A DNA stretch of 7,864 nucleotides, taken from assembly GCA_024278255.1 (NCBI GenBank), contig JAJRTP010000719.1, positions 1 to 7,864 on the forward strand. The letters run 5' to 3'. This DNA is from Chloroflexota bacterium (lineage in GTDB: Bacteria; Chloroflexota; Anaerolineae; Promineifilales; Promineifilaceae). The stretch's first letter is position 1. Every line of letters starts with the position of its first letter. Under the pieces are notes generated by a model, which worked only from the letters and a program-made list of their open reading frames with translations, made no database searches and was not told where the DNA came from. Positions 1 through 6,637 of this stretch are shown here, piece after piece. A program made the position numbers and the translations under genes.

Positions 1-1
1 C

Positions 2-2773
2 TTCCGCACGCCGCCGCCGGACTCGACCGGCGTGCCGCACATCATGGAGCATTCCGTGCTGGGCGGTTCGCGCAAGTACCGGGTGAAGGAGCCGTTTATT
101 GAGCTGGCGAAGGGGTCTTTCAAGACGTTCCTCAACGCGATGACCTTCCCGGACATGACCAGCTATCCGGTAGCCACGACCAATTTGCAGGAATTTTACA
201 ATCTGGTGGACGTGTACCTGGACGCCGTGTTCCATCCCCTGATTACGCCGTTTCATCTGGAACAGGAAGGCTGGCATTTTGAACTGGATGATTTGGAAGC
301 GCCGCTCATCTACAAAGGGATTGTGTTTAATGAGATGAAAGGGGCCATGTCCTCGCCGGAAAATTTGCATTATTATCATACGATGCGCTCCGTCTTCCCG
401 GATAACACGTATCGCCACTATTCGGGCGGGAATCCGCAGGTCATGCCGGAATTGACGTATGAGGATTTTCGCAGTTTCCATGAGACGTACTATCATCCGG
501 CTAATGCCCGCATCTTCTTTTATGGCGATGATCCGGAAGAGGAACGGCTGCGGTTGATGAATGAATATCTGCAAGATTTTGCGGCGGCGGAAATTGCTTC
601 GGAAGTGACAGTGCAGCCGTCGTTTGGGGAACCGCGCAGGGCCACATTCCCCTACAGCGTGGATGGGGATGGCGAGCATCGGGACAAGGCGTATGTTTCG
701 GTGAATTGGGCGCTGCCAGAGAATTACGATCCGGCGCTGCAAATGGCGCTGGGGGTGATGTCGTATGCCATTTTGGGCACGGCCGGCGCTCCTCTGCGCA
801 AGACACTGGTGGATTCGGGGCTGGGGGATGACGTGATTGGCGGAGGAATTTCTGCGCAGTTGCGGCAGATGACGTTTAGTGTGGGCATGAAGGGGGTGAA
901 GGTATCTGACACCGATCAGGTAGAAGCCCTCATTCTGGAAACGTTGGAAAAACTGGCGGATGAGGGGATTGATCCGGAGCAGATCGAGGCGGCGTTGAAC
1001 ACGATTGAGTTCAGCTACCGGGAAAATAATACCGGTTCTTTCCCGCGTGGTCTCAGCTTGATGTTTCGCGCTTTGAGTAACTGGTTGTATGACCAGGACC
1101 CGTTGCAGCCGTTGAAATTTGAGGGACCGTTGACGGCCGTTAAAGAACAACTCACGCAAAACCCGGCCCATCTGCAAGAGTTGATCCGCACGACCCTGCT
1201 GGACAACATGCACCGCGTTACCGTCGTGCTGGAACCGGACGCGGCATACCAACAGCGCTTGGAAACGGCCGAAAAGGAGAAACTGGCGGCCATCAAATCT
1301 CAGCTAACGGCAGAACAACTTGAAGAAATTGTGGAACACACGCAGACCTTGCGCGCCTTGCAGGAAAAACCGGACGATCCGGAAGCGCTGGCGGCCATCC
1401 CTCGCCTGACGCTGGCCGATTTGGATAAGGAAAACAAGCTGATTCCCCTTGAAGTAGGGCAAGTGCATGGAGCGCAACTGCTGTACCACGATCTGTTTAC
1501 CAACGGCATCGTTTACCTGGAGGCGGGGTTTGATTTGCATACGCTGCCCCAGGAATTGCTGCCGTATGTGCCGTTGTTTGGCCGGGCGCTGGTGGATATG
1601 GGCACGGAGACGGAGGATTTTGTCCGTTTGCAGCAGCGCATCGGGCAGAAGACGGGCGGTATTTATCCGACCACGCTGTTTTCGGCCAAACGAGATGAGG
1701 CGGAAGCGGCGGCGTGGCTGTTCCTGCGGGGCAAATCCACTGTGCCGCGGGCGAAAGAGATGCTGGGCATTATGCGGGACGTGCTGCTGACGGTGAATCT
1801 GGACAATCAGGAGCGGTTCCGGCAGATGGTGCTGCGGGCGAAGGCGGGGCTGGAGTCAGGCTTGATTCCAGGCGGCCATGGGGTGGTGAACGGCCGTTTA
1901 CGCAGCTATTTCAGCGAGTCGGGCTGGGTAAATGAAGTGACTGGGGGCGTAGCATATCTCTTTTTCCTGCGTCGTCTGGCGGAGGAGGTGGAGCAGGATT
2001 GGCCGGAGGTGCTGGCAAAACTGGAGGCGGTGCGGGAGACGGCCGTGAACCAAAGTGCGATGTTGTGCAATGTGACGCTGGATGCGGCGAACTGGGCTAC
2101 ATTCCGGCCCCAACTGGAGGCGTTTGTGGCGGAGATGCCGCAGAAGTCGGGTGAGAGACAGGTGTGGGGTTGGGGACGGCCGTTGACTCCCGAAGGTCTC
2201 ACCATCCCGGCGCAGGTCAACTACGTGGCTAAAGGAACAAATATATATGAGTTGGGCTATGAGTTGAACGGCTCCATTTCCGTCATCAACAACTACCTGC
2301 GCACGACCTATTTGTGGGAAAAAATTCGGGTGTTGGGTGGGGCGTATGGCGGTATGGTCAGCTTCAGCCCCTTTACCGGTGTGTACAGCTTCCTCTCTTA
2401 CCGCGATCCTAACCTGCTGGAAACGCTGGCAAATTATGACGGCGCGGCCGACTTTTTGCGCCAGCCTATCCATGAAGACGAGTTGACCAAAAGTATCATT
2501 GGGGCGATTAGCAGCATGGACGCTTACCAACTGCCGGACGCCAAAGGGTACACCTCGATGGTGCGCTACCTGACGAACAGCACGGACGAATACCGGCAGA
2601 AAATGCGGGAAGATGTTCTGGGAACCACCCAGGCCGATTTTGCCCGTCTGGCCGGTGTGCTGGCGCAGGTGAATGATACCGGTTTGGTGACGGTTTTGGG
2701 GTCGGCTGAGGCGATCAATCAGGCGAATGCGGAGATGGGCGGCGACTGGCTGGATGTTAAGAAGGTGATGTAA
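2..2773 (+). CDS. M16C zinc metallopeptidase, presequence protease (PreP/Cym1)-like, 5' partial
   Basis: This is an insulinase-superfamily peptidase of the PreP/Cym1 type, whose relatives degrade free peptides such as cleaved targeting or signal peptides inside a closed two-half chamber. The frame is open to the left window edge: the codons at 2-31 read FRTPPPDSTG and run straight into VPHIMEH, so the GTG at 32 is internal and the true start lies upstream. About 923 residues are present; the family is usually about 970, so roughly 50 are missing. Counting from the GTG at 32, the inverted zinc motif HxxEH is residues 3-7 (HIMEH) and the third zinc ligand is E101 in NEMKG, about 94 residues later as expected. 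The second half carries the substrate-binding Arg/Tyr pair R766 and Y772 in IRVLGGAYGG, followed by FLSYRDPNL. All catalytic elements look intact. No signal peptide can be judged because the N-terminus is missing. The gene is GC-rich and contains four ACGGCCGT octamers. Confidence 0.95.
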   Translation, partial: FRTPPPDSTGVPHIMEHSVLGGSRKYRVKEPFIELAKGSFKTFLNAMTFPDMTSYPVATTNLQEFYNLVDVYLDAVFHPLITPFHLEQEGWHFELDDLEAPLIYKGIVFNEMKGAMSSPENLHYYHTMRSVFPDNTYRHYSGGNPQVMPELTYEDFRSFHETYYHPANARIFFYGDDPEEERLRLMNEYLQDFAAAEIASEVTVQPSFGEPRRATFPYSVDGDGEHRDKAYVSVNWALPENYDPALQMALGVMSYAILGTAGAPLRKTLVDSGLGDDVIGGGISAQLRQMTFSVGMKGVKVSDTDQVEALILETLEKLADEGIDPEQIEAALNTIEFSYRENNTGSFPRGLSLMFRALSNWLYDQDPLQPLKFEGPLTAVKEQLTQNPAHLQELIRTTLLDNMHRVTVVLEPDAAYQQRLETAEKEKLAAIKSQLTAEQLEEIVEHTQTLRALQEKPDDPEALAAIPRLTLADLDKENKLIPLEVGQVHGAQLLYHDLFTNGIVYLEAGFDLHTLPQELLPYVPLFGRALVDMGTETEDFVRLQQRIGQKTGGIYPTTLFSAKRDEAEAAAWLFLRGKSTVPRAKEMLGIMRDVLLTVNLDNQERFRQMVLRAKAGLESGLIPGGHGVVNGRLRSYFSESGWVNEVTGGVAYLFFLRRLAEEVEQDWPEVLAKLEAVRETAVNQSAMLCNVTLDAANWATFRPQLEAFVAEMPQKSGERQVWGWGRPLTPEGLTIPAQVNYVAKGTNIYELGYELNGSISVINNYLRTTYLWEKIRVLGGAYGGMVSFSPFTGVYSFLSYRDPNLLETLANYDGAADFLRQPIHEDELTKSIIGAISSMDAYQLPDAKGYTSMVRYLTNSTDEYRQKMREDVLGTTQADFARLAGVLAQVNDTGLVTVLGSAEAINQANAEMGGDWLDVKKVM

Positions 2774-2826
2774 ATGGTAGGTTGGAGATTTTTTCAATCT
2801 GTGGTTAATTAAAGCGTCGATAGCAA

Positions 2827-3171
2827 ATGAGTGAACAGGAATTGCTTTTTACAGGTGCGGTAATAGCTTTGGCAAGTAGCTTACTGACGACAATTGTCGC
2901 GGGCTTGTTTAATCATTGGCTAAGAGAGCGGTCAAAACGTAAAGAAAAAGAAGAAGAATTGTATCGTTTGCTAGGCGAGTTAGCATATCTTGAAGGGGGT
3001 GAAAAATGGCAAGACACTTTGACAAAAGGGGAAAAACGATTAGAGGAAGGCTTAAGTAAAAGTGATTTCAGGTTAAATGCTGTGATTGGGGCACTTAAGA
3101 ATAGAATCGCAGAAATAGAACGTGAAAATGAGAATAAGGGGTTTCCCGCAGAAAATACCGAAGACAGGTAA
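2827..3171 (+). CDS. Small single-pass membrane protein with charged coiled-coil tail, unknown function
   Basis: I do not recognise a named family. The 114-residue product has one hydrophobic segment at about residues 7-28 (LFTGAVIALASSLLTTIVAG and following). A basic patch (RERSKRKEK, about 33-41) then suggests a cytoplasmic C-terminus by the positive-inside rule. The rest is Lys/Glu-rich and predicted to be largely helical, plausibly coiled coil, with a second helix near 82-104. The start at 2827 lacks a convincing Shine-Dalgarno sequence, so it is uncertain; the hydrophobic segment lies right at the N-terminus, which limits how far downstream the start could be. The gene sits 53 bases after the peptidase stop and 40 bases before another small membrane protein. 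Its base composition is clearly more AT-rich than the flanking peptidase and trpD, and it has no ACGGCCGT octamer, suggesting an accessory insertion. Confidence 0.7.
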   Translation: MSEQELLFTGAVIALASSLLTTIVAGLFNHWLRERSKRKEKEEELYRLLGELAYLEGGEKWQDTLTKGEKRLEEGLSKSDFRLNAVIGALKNRIAEIERENENKGFPAENTEDR

Positions 3172-3211
3172 GAAGAAAGACGGTTAAAGGAGACAAAGGA
3201 AGGGCTTTGAT

Positions 3212-3565
3212 ATGGACAATTCTTCTAATTTTGTTGGATTACTTTGTTGTATCGCGTGGCCTACTCTGGTTGTTGTTTTGTTTTTTGCCAGAATTATGCG
3301 AAAGAGAAAAAGAAAAGCCAATTTGTTAGAGCGATATGGTAACGAAGAAATCGTCGGAAGAATCCTAAATAAGGATATTTGGCAAGGTGAGACGGCTGAG
3401 ATGTTGCTCGATTCACTTGGAAAGCCTGATGAGGTTGATCAGCAAGTTTTGAAGACAAAGGTCAAGGAAACTTGGAAATATGGTAAGGTTGGTCAAGGAC
3501 GCTATAAGTTGCGAATTATGCTCGACAACGATGTTGTGATAGGTTGGGAAAGCAAAGGGAAATAG
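3212..3565 (+). CDS. Small membrane-anchored protein with BamE/SmpA-like C-terminal domain, unknown function
   Basis: The 117-residue product starts with a hydrophobic helix at about residues 6-26. A strongly basic stretch (RKRKRK, about 30-35) follows, so the C-terminal domain is probably cytoplasmic. Residues 45-115 contain a helix with LLDSLGKPDEVD, then WKYGKVGQGRYKLRIMLDND and a final strand VVIGWESK. This 'G.P..v....W.Y' pattern followed by a beta hairpin recalls the small SmpA/OmlA (BamE-like) fold, but there is no lipobox and I claim only a resemblance. The start is well supported: AAAGGAG at 3186-3192 and GGAAGG at 3198-3203 lie upstream, the latter 8 bases from the ATG. AT-rich composition matches the preceding small gene, 40 bases upstream, and the two probably form one accessory unit between the peptidase and trpD. 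Confidence 0.75.
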   Translation: MDNSSNFVGLLCCIAWPTLVVVLFFARIMRKRKRKANLLERYGNEEIVGRILNKDIWQGETAEMLLDSLGKPDEVDQQVLKTKVKETWKYGKVGQGRYKLRIMLDNDVVIGWESKGK

Positions 3566-3609
3566 GGCTTGAAATGTTATCTTACGGCAATGATGAGGGG
3601 TTATAGTTA

Positions 3610-4638
3610 ATGGTTATGAAATCAATGATTGCCGAGGTGATAAACGGCCGTAACCTGACATTCGAGCAGGCGGAAGCGGCGATGGACTGCATTATGAACG
3701 GCGAGGCGACAGACGCCCAGATTGGCAGCTACCTGACCGCCTTGCGCATGAAGGGAGAAGCGTGGGAAGAAATCGGCGGCAGCGCCCGTTCCATGCGGCG
3801 GCACGTGGTTCCCGTAAGCATTCCTGTGGCGGAGATGGGCGGGATGCTGGTGGATACCTGCGGCACGGGGGGGGACGGCAAACATACGTTCAACATTTCC
3901 ACGACGGCCGCTTTCGTGGTGGCCGGCGCGGGGGTCAAGGTTGCCAAGCATGGCAACCGGGCGGCCAGCAGTAAATCCGGTTCGGCCGACGTGCTGCTGG
4001 CGTTGGGCGGCAACCTGGATTTAACGCCGGAGCAGGTGGCCGAGTGCATTTCAGAAGTAGGGATTGGCTTCCTCTATGCCATTCACCACCACCCGGCGAT
4101 GCGGTACGCCATTGGGCCGCGCCGGGAAATCGGGCAGCGCACTATTTTCAACGTTCTGGGGCCGCTGACCAATCCGGCCGGGGCGACGCACCAGCTTATC
4201 GGCGTGTATGACCCGGCGTTGACGGAGCCGATTGCCCGCGTGTTGGGCCAGTTGGGCAGCCGGGCGGCTTACGTGGTGCATGGCGCGGACGGCTTGGATG
4301 AGTTGTCCACGACGGGTGTGAACCGGGTGAGTGCGTTAAAGGATGGCGCAGTGACGACGTTTGAACTTGATCCGGCCGAATTGGGTCTGGCGCGTACCAG
4401 TCTGGATAGTTATGCTGGGGGGACGCCGGAGGAAAATGCCCGTATTACCCGCGATGTTTTGAATGGGACGGATAAGGGGCCGCGGCGGGATGTGGTGGTT
4501 TTGAATGCTACGGCCGTGCTTGCCCTGGAATCCGGCGACTGGCCGGCTGCTTTGGTTCAGGCGCAGGAGGCTATTGATAGTGGTACGGCCGTGCGCGTTC
4601 TGGACGCCTGGATTGAAAAGACAAACAGCTTCAATTAA
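3610..4638 (+). CDS. trpD: Anthranilate phosphoribosyltransferase
   Basis: TrpD joins anthranilate to PRPP to give N-phosphoribosyl-anthranilate, the second step from chorismate to tryptophan, in the cytoplasm. The 342-residue length is normal. Visible motifs are the PRPP-binding GTGGD loop at residues 85-89, the KHGNRAASSKSGSAD stretch at 113-127 that contacts anthranilate and PRPP, and the metal-binding acidic pair D230-E231 in GLDE. The N-terminal helical region (about 1-70) also looks standard. GAGGGG at 3595-3600 lies 9 bases before the ATG at 3610; in-frame ATGs at 3616 and 3625 are possible alternatives and change little. The GTGGD codons include an uninterrupted run of eight G (3867-3874), a slippage-prone tract in the active site. 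GC-rich, with three ACGGCCGT octamers. The usual partner trpC is 1.1 kb downstream rather than adjacent. Confidence 0.97.
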   Translation: MVMKSMIAEVINGRNLTFEQAEAAMDCIMNGEATDAQIGSYLTALRMKGEAWEEIGGSARSMRRHVVPVSIPVAEMGGMLVDTCGTGGDGKHTFNISTTAAFVVAGAGVKVAKHGNRAASSKSGSADVLLALGGNLDLTPEQVAECISEVGIGFLYAIHHHPAMRYAIGPRREIGQRTIFNVLGPLTNPAGATHQLIGVYDPALTEPIARVLGQLGSRAAYVVHGADGLDELSTTGVNRVSALKDGAVTTFELDPAELGLARTSLDSYAGGTPEENARITRDVLNGTDKGPRRDVVVLNATAVLALESGDWPAALVQAQEAIDSGTAVRVLDAWIEKTNSFN

Positions 4639-4647
4639 TCCCGAAAA

Positions 4648-4656
4648 TGGTATAAT
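4648..4656 (+). promoter_or_regulatory. Extended -10 promoter element upstream of the antitoxin gene
   Basis: The sequence TGG-TATAAT is a perfect -10 hexamer (4651-4656) preceded by the TGn extension typical of extended -10 promoters, which can work without a good -35. The -35 region (about 4629-4635) is poor. Transcription would begin near 4663, about 67 bases before the antitoxin start. It lies 10 bases after the trpD stop, so it would drive the antitoxin/toxin genes and possibly trpC. Confidence 0.6.
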
Positions 4657-4717
4657 GAAAGCTGGAGCTGATGGGTTACTCTGAAAATTGTTAAACTAAA
4701 AAGTTGTAGTAATGCTC

Positions 4718-4723
4718 AAGGAG
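4718..4723 (+). promoter_or_regulatory. Ribosome binding site fixing the antitoxin start at 4730
   Basis: AAGGAG is followed by a 6-base spacer and ATG at 4730. An in-frame ATG at 4712 lies upstream of this site and has no comparable signal, so 4730 is the better start. Confidence 0.75.
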
Positions 4724-4729
4724 TACAAA

Positions 4730-4933
4730 ATGCCCGTGACCGTTTTGGATAGAGAACAAACCAAAGATTTGCTGCGACATATACTTGTCGAATTATTGGA
4801 GGAACGAAAACCGGAGTTTCAGGAACTTGTCGTAGAGGCTCTGGAAGATGTGGCATTGGCAAACGCCATTCGGGAGGGCCGTAAGGACGAATTTGTGAGC
4901 GAAGACGAAATCCGGGCTGCTTTGGAGGCGTAG
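4730..4933 (+). CDS. RelB-like antitoxin of a type II toxin-antitoxin pair
   Basis: The 67-residue acidic protein begins MPVTVLDREQTKDLLRHILV and is almost all helical. The C-terminal segment LANAIREGRKDEFVSEDEIR (about 44-63) is the kind of tail that precedes RelE-type toxins in many cyanobacterial and Chloroflexota genomes, where it wraps the toxin. Function rests on this resemblance plus gene order: the toxin's GTG start at 4936 follows the TAG stop by two bases, and the toxin's ribosome binding site lies in the last antitoxin codons. That is the usual translational coupling of such pairs. Antitoxins of this class normally bind their own promoter; the extended -10 at 4648-4656 is the likely target, but I see no clear operator dyad there. 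The partner toxin is frameshifted, so this antitoxin may have no active toxin left to neutralise. Confidence 0.75.
   Translation: MPVTVLDREQTKDLLRHILVELLEERKPEFQELVVEALEDVALANAIREGRKDEFVSEDEIRAALEA
4924..4928 (+). promoter_or_regulatory. Ribosome binding site for the toxin, inside the antitoxin gene
   Basis: GGAGG lies 7 bases before GTG 4936. It supports GTG 4936 as the original toxin start, in preference to ATG 4949 in another frame, and shows the two genes were translationally coupled. Confidence 0.65.
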
Positions 4934-4935
4934 GT

Positions 4936-5203
4936 GTGGAAGTAGCTTATGAGGCTGTTTTTTTGCGTGATATTAAACGCATTCGGAATCAAGAAGGCCC
5001 GTCGCCAAGTGCAGCAAGCGATTGATCGGATTAAACAGGCTTCGAACTTGCAGGAGATTCCCAATCTAACAAAGCTTCGTGGGTATGGGACATTTTTTCG
5101 TCTCCGAATAGGCAATTATCGTATAGGGATCGAAGTGGTTGGCGATACGGTGATCTTTGTCCGGTTTTTACACCGGAAGGATATTTACCGATATTTCCCT
5201 TAA
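4936..5203 (+). pseudogene. RelE/ParE-family toxin, disrupted by a one-base frameshift
   Basis: RelE-type toxins are small endoribonucleases, commonly cutting mRNA at the ribosome. From GTG 4936 the frame reads MEVAYEAVFLRDIKRIRNQE, a classic N-terminus for this family, but it ends at TGA 5023-5025 after 29 residues. The rest of the family sequence, ARRQVQQAIDRIKQ through LRIGNYRIGIEV and FLHRKDIYRYFP, is in the +1 frame and runs to TAA 5201-5203. Removing one base in the run at about 4991-5000 (AAGAAGGCCC) restores a continuous 88-residue toxin. The switch must lie after 4995, so the run of seven T at 4958-4964 is not the cause. An 84-residue reading frame does open at ATG 4949, but its first 15 or so residues (MRLFFCVILNAFGIK) are out-of-frame translation and lack the family's first strand and helix. 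Either a true inactivating mutation or a sequencing error fits. Confidence 0.85.
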
Positions 5204-5230
5204 ACATTGGCCTGCCTCTGGAAAACACCC

Positions 5231-5265
5231 ACTGAAAACTGACGACTGACTTCTGGCTACTGATG
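5231..5265. repeat. Five degenerate tandem heptamers
   Basis: The stretch divides into ACTGAAA, ACTGACG, ACTGACT, TCTGGCT and ACTGATG, five consecutive 7-base units sharing the core xCTGxxx. It lies in the gene-free 209-base gap between the broken toxin and the HicB-like gene and directly precedes the nested palindrome. A 7-base unit is out of phase with codons and fits a noncoding repeat. Confidence 0.6.
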
Positions 5266-5270
5266 AGACC

Positions 5271-5386
5271 ACTGAAAAAACCACGAATTACGCAAATTTT
5301 CACTAATTTTAGTCGAGTGAAAATCTGTGTAATCGTTTGGCTGAGTCGCTCACGACGAAGTCTGTGAAATCTGTGGTTTTTTCAGT
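5271..5386. repeat. Nested palindromic element, possibly a decayed MITE-like repeat
   Basis: The outer arms are a perfect 14-base inverted repeat: ACTGAAAAAACCAC at 5271-5284 and its complement GTGGTTTTTTCAGT at 5373-5386. Inside is a second, imperfect 18-base inverted repeat: ATTACGCAAATTTTCACT at 5287-5304 against AGTGAAAATCTGTGTAAT at 5316-5333, 16 of 18 paired with an 11-base loop. The remaining inner part (5334-5372) is not palindromic and may be an insertion or a diverged arm. The 116-base size and terminal inverted repeats suggest a non-autonomous mobile or dispersed palindromic repeat; there is no transposase. An 11-base piece, AATCTGTGGTT, recurs at 2796-2806 just after the peptidase gene. 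The outer arm's T run could also act as a weak terminator for the toxin gene. Confidence 0.7.
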
Positions 5387-5412
5387 AGAGTCACTGATAC
5401 CAGAGGGATGTG

Positions 5413-5742
5413 ATGAAACAGGTTCAGCAGTTTACGGCAGTTATTGAACGAGAAGAAGATGGGTTTATTGCTCTCTGTCCAGAGTTGGATATTGCCAGTC
5501 AGGGGAATACTGCCGAACAAGCTGAAAAGAACCTCATTGAGGCGATAGAACTGTTTTGGGATGTGGCTAATTCTTACGAAATACGAACCAGACTGAGAAA
5601 AACAGATGTTGAAATACGCCGCAAAGAGATTGCTGAAAGTATCCGTCAGGCTAATGAAGATTTTGAAGCTGGTCGTTTGCAGCCTCAATCTGCCCAGGAT
5701 GTGTTAACAGAATTACATCAAACGCTGGAAATTACAGAATGA
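5413..5742 (+). CDS. Solitary HicB-like antitoxin with atypical helical C-terminus
   Basis: Residues 7-48 match the HicB_lk_antitox (UPF0150) pattern: a strand FTAVIEREEDGFIALCPELD, then SQGNTAEQAEKNLIEAIELF. This is the partial RNase H-like fold of HicB that normally masks the HicA mRNA-cleaving toxin. After about residue 60 the sequence departs from the usual short ending. Instead it continues VEIRRKEIAESIRQANEDFE and GRLQPQSAQDVLTELHQ, resembling the acidic toxin-binding tails of RelB/Phd-type antitoxins, so the protein may be a fusion. The total is 109 residues from ATG 5413, chosen because AGAGGG at 5402-5407 sits 5 bases upstream; GTG 5410 in the same frame is only 2 bases from it. No HicA-like gene lies on either side. 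It ends 12 bases before trpC and may be transcribed with it. Confidence 0.75.
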   Translation: MKQVQQFTAVIEREEDGFIALCPELDIASQGNTAEQAEKNLIEAIELFWDVANSYEIRTRLRKTDVEIRRKEIAESIRQANEDFEAGRLQPQSAQDVLTELHQTLEITE

Positions 5743-5754
5743 AATGTATTGATT

Positions 5755-6582
5755 ATGAGTGTAACAAACACAGCTAAAAGACGGGGTACGATCCTCGACG
5801 AAATAATGGCGTATCACCGGGAGCAGTTGCCCAAGCGGATGCGGGAAACGCCGTTGGCGGATTTGCGGGCGCTGGTGAGCGTGGCCCCGCTGCCGGATGA
5901 TTTTTACGCGGCGCTGCGCGCACCAGGGGTGTCGTTGATTGCGGAGTGCAAGAAGGCGTCGCCGAGCAAGGGGCTGATGGCGCCTGATTATGACGCGGCG
6001 CGGCTGGCGCGGACGTATGCGGAGGCAGGGGCCAGGGCGATCTCGGTGTTGACAGACGGCCGTCACTTCCAGGGTTCGCTGGCAGATTTGCGGGACGTTA
6101 AGGAAGCGGTGGGACACATTCCCGTCCTGCGCAAGGATTTTATTTTTGACCCGTACCAGGTGTATGAGGCGCGGGCGGCGGGGGCGGATGCCATTTTGCT
6201 GATTACGGCCGTCCTCTCCGATAACGAACTGCAATCCCTCCTCCAGTTGACCCGCAAGCTAGGTATGAACGCCCTCATCGAAGTACATACCCGCGAGGAA
6301 CTGGAACGGGTACTGCCTTTGCAGCCGCGCATCATCGGCGTGAACAACCGCAATCTGCAAACTTTCCAGGTGGATTTTGAGAATACGGCCCGGCTGCGGG
6401 CCATGATCCCGCCGAAGATTGTGACGGTGGCGGAAAGTGGCCTCAAGACGGAAGCGGATGTGCGGCGCATGGCGGATATTGGCGTAGATGCTGTGTTGGT
6501 GGGGGAGACGCTGGTGACGAGTAAGAATGTGTATCGAACGGCCGTAAAATTTGTCAAAGCAGGGCGGGCGGCAAAGGCGTGA
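5755..6582 (+). CDS. trpC: Indole-3-glycerol phosphate synthase
   Basis: TrpC closes the ring of carboxyphenylamino-deoxyribulose phosphate to give indole-3-glycerol phosphate, the fourth step from chorismate to tryptophan, using a TIM barrel. Counting from ATG 5755 (275 residues, slightly longer than the usual 255-270), visible signatures are ECKKASPSKG at 64-73 with the substrate lysine, catalytic K127 in LRKDFIFDPYQ, catalytic E176 in ALIEVH, GVNNRNL at 195-201, and the phosphate-binding AESG at 226-229 with a later VGE. All expected catalytic residues are present. An in-frame TTG at 5749 is possible, but ATG 5755 gives the more normal start; neither has a strong ribosome binding site, so translation may depend on coupling to the HicB-like gene 12 bases upstream. 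GC-rich, with three ACGGCCGT octamers, like trpD and unlike the insert between them. No TrpF fusion is seen. Confidence 0.96.
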   Translation: MSVTNTAKRRGTILDEIMAYHREQLPKRMRETPLADLRALVSVAPLPDDFYAALRAPGVSLIAECKKASPSKGLMAPDYDAARLARTYAEAGARAISVLTDGRHFQGSLADLRDVKEAVGHIPVLRKDFIFDPYQVYEARAAGADAILLITAVLSDNELQSLLQLTRKLGMNALIEVHTREELERVLPLQPRIIGVNNRNLQTFQVDFENTARLRAMIPPKIVTVAESGLKTEADVRRMADIGVDAVLVGETLVTSKNVYRTAVKFVKAGRAAKA

Positions 6583-6637
6583 TGGGCGATCTTTTCTTGC
6601 ACCAACCCCCATCCTAAGAAATTTCAAAATTCCCCGG

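Noticed and set aside
1898..2797. A 299-codon open frame on the minus strand opposite the peptidase gene
   Set aside because: It lies wholly antisense to a confidently identified M16C gene, has no recognisable domain, and is Arg/His-rich as expected from the complement of GC-rich coding sequence.
3867..3874. Phase-variable G8 tract in trpD
   Set aside because: The run is simply how GTGGD is encoded. Switching off tryptophan synthesis by slippage is unsupported without read-level length variation.
4991..5003. Programmed +1 frameshifting to make the toxin
   Set aside because: GGC-CCG could in principle slip, but there is no adjacent stop codon, no upstream stimulatory Shine-Dalgarno-like sequence and no clear downstream structure. 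A plain indel is simpler.
4949..5203. An intact 84-residue toxin starting at ATG 4949
   Set aside because: Its first residues do not resemble RelE N-termini, while the alternative frame from GTG 4936 matches the family closely and has a proper ribosome binding site. The frameshifted-gene reading explains both.
5231..5386. CRISPR array
   Set aside because: The repeats are short, degenerate and palindromic with no regular unique spacers, and no cas genes are present.
5350..5688. A 112-codon minus-strand frame opposite the HicB-like gene
   Set aside because: The plus strand has a recognisable HicB domain and a ribosome binding site here. The minus frame has neither.
6063..6605. A 180-codon minus-strand frame opposite trpC
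   Set aside because: It is a complement shadow of a gene with all its catalytic motifs intact. The Ser/Arg-rich composition carries no family signature.
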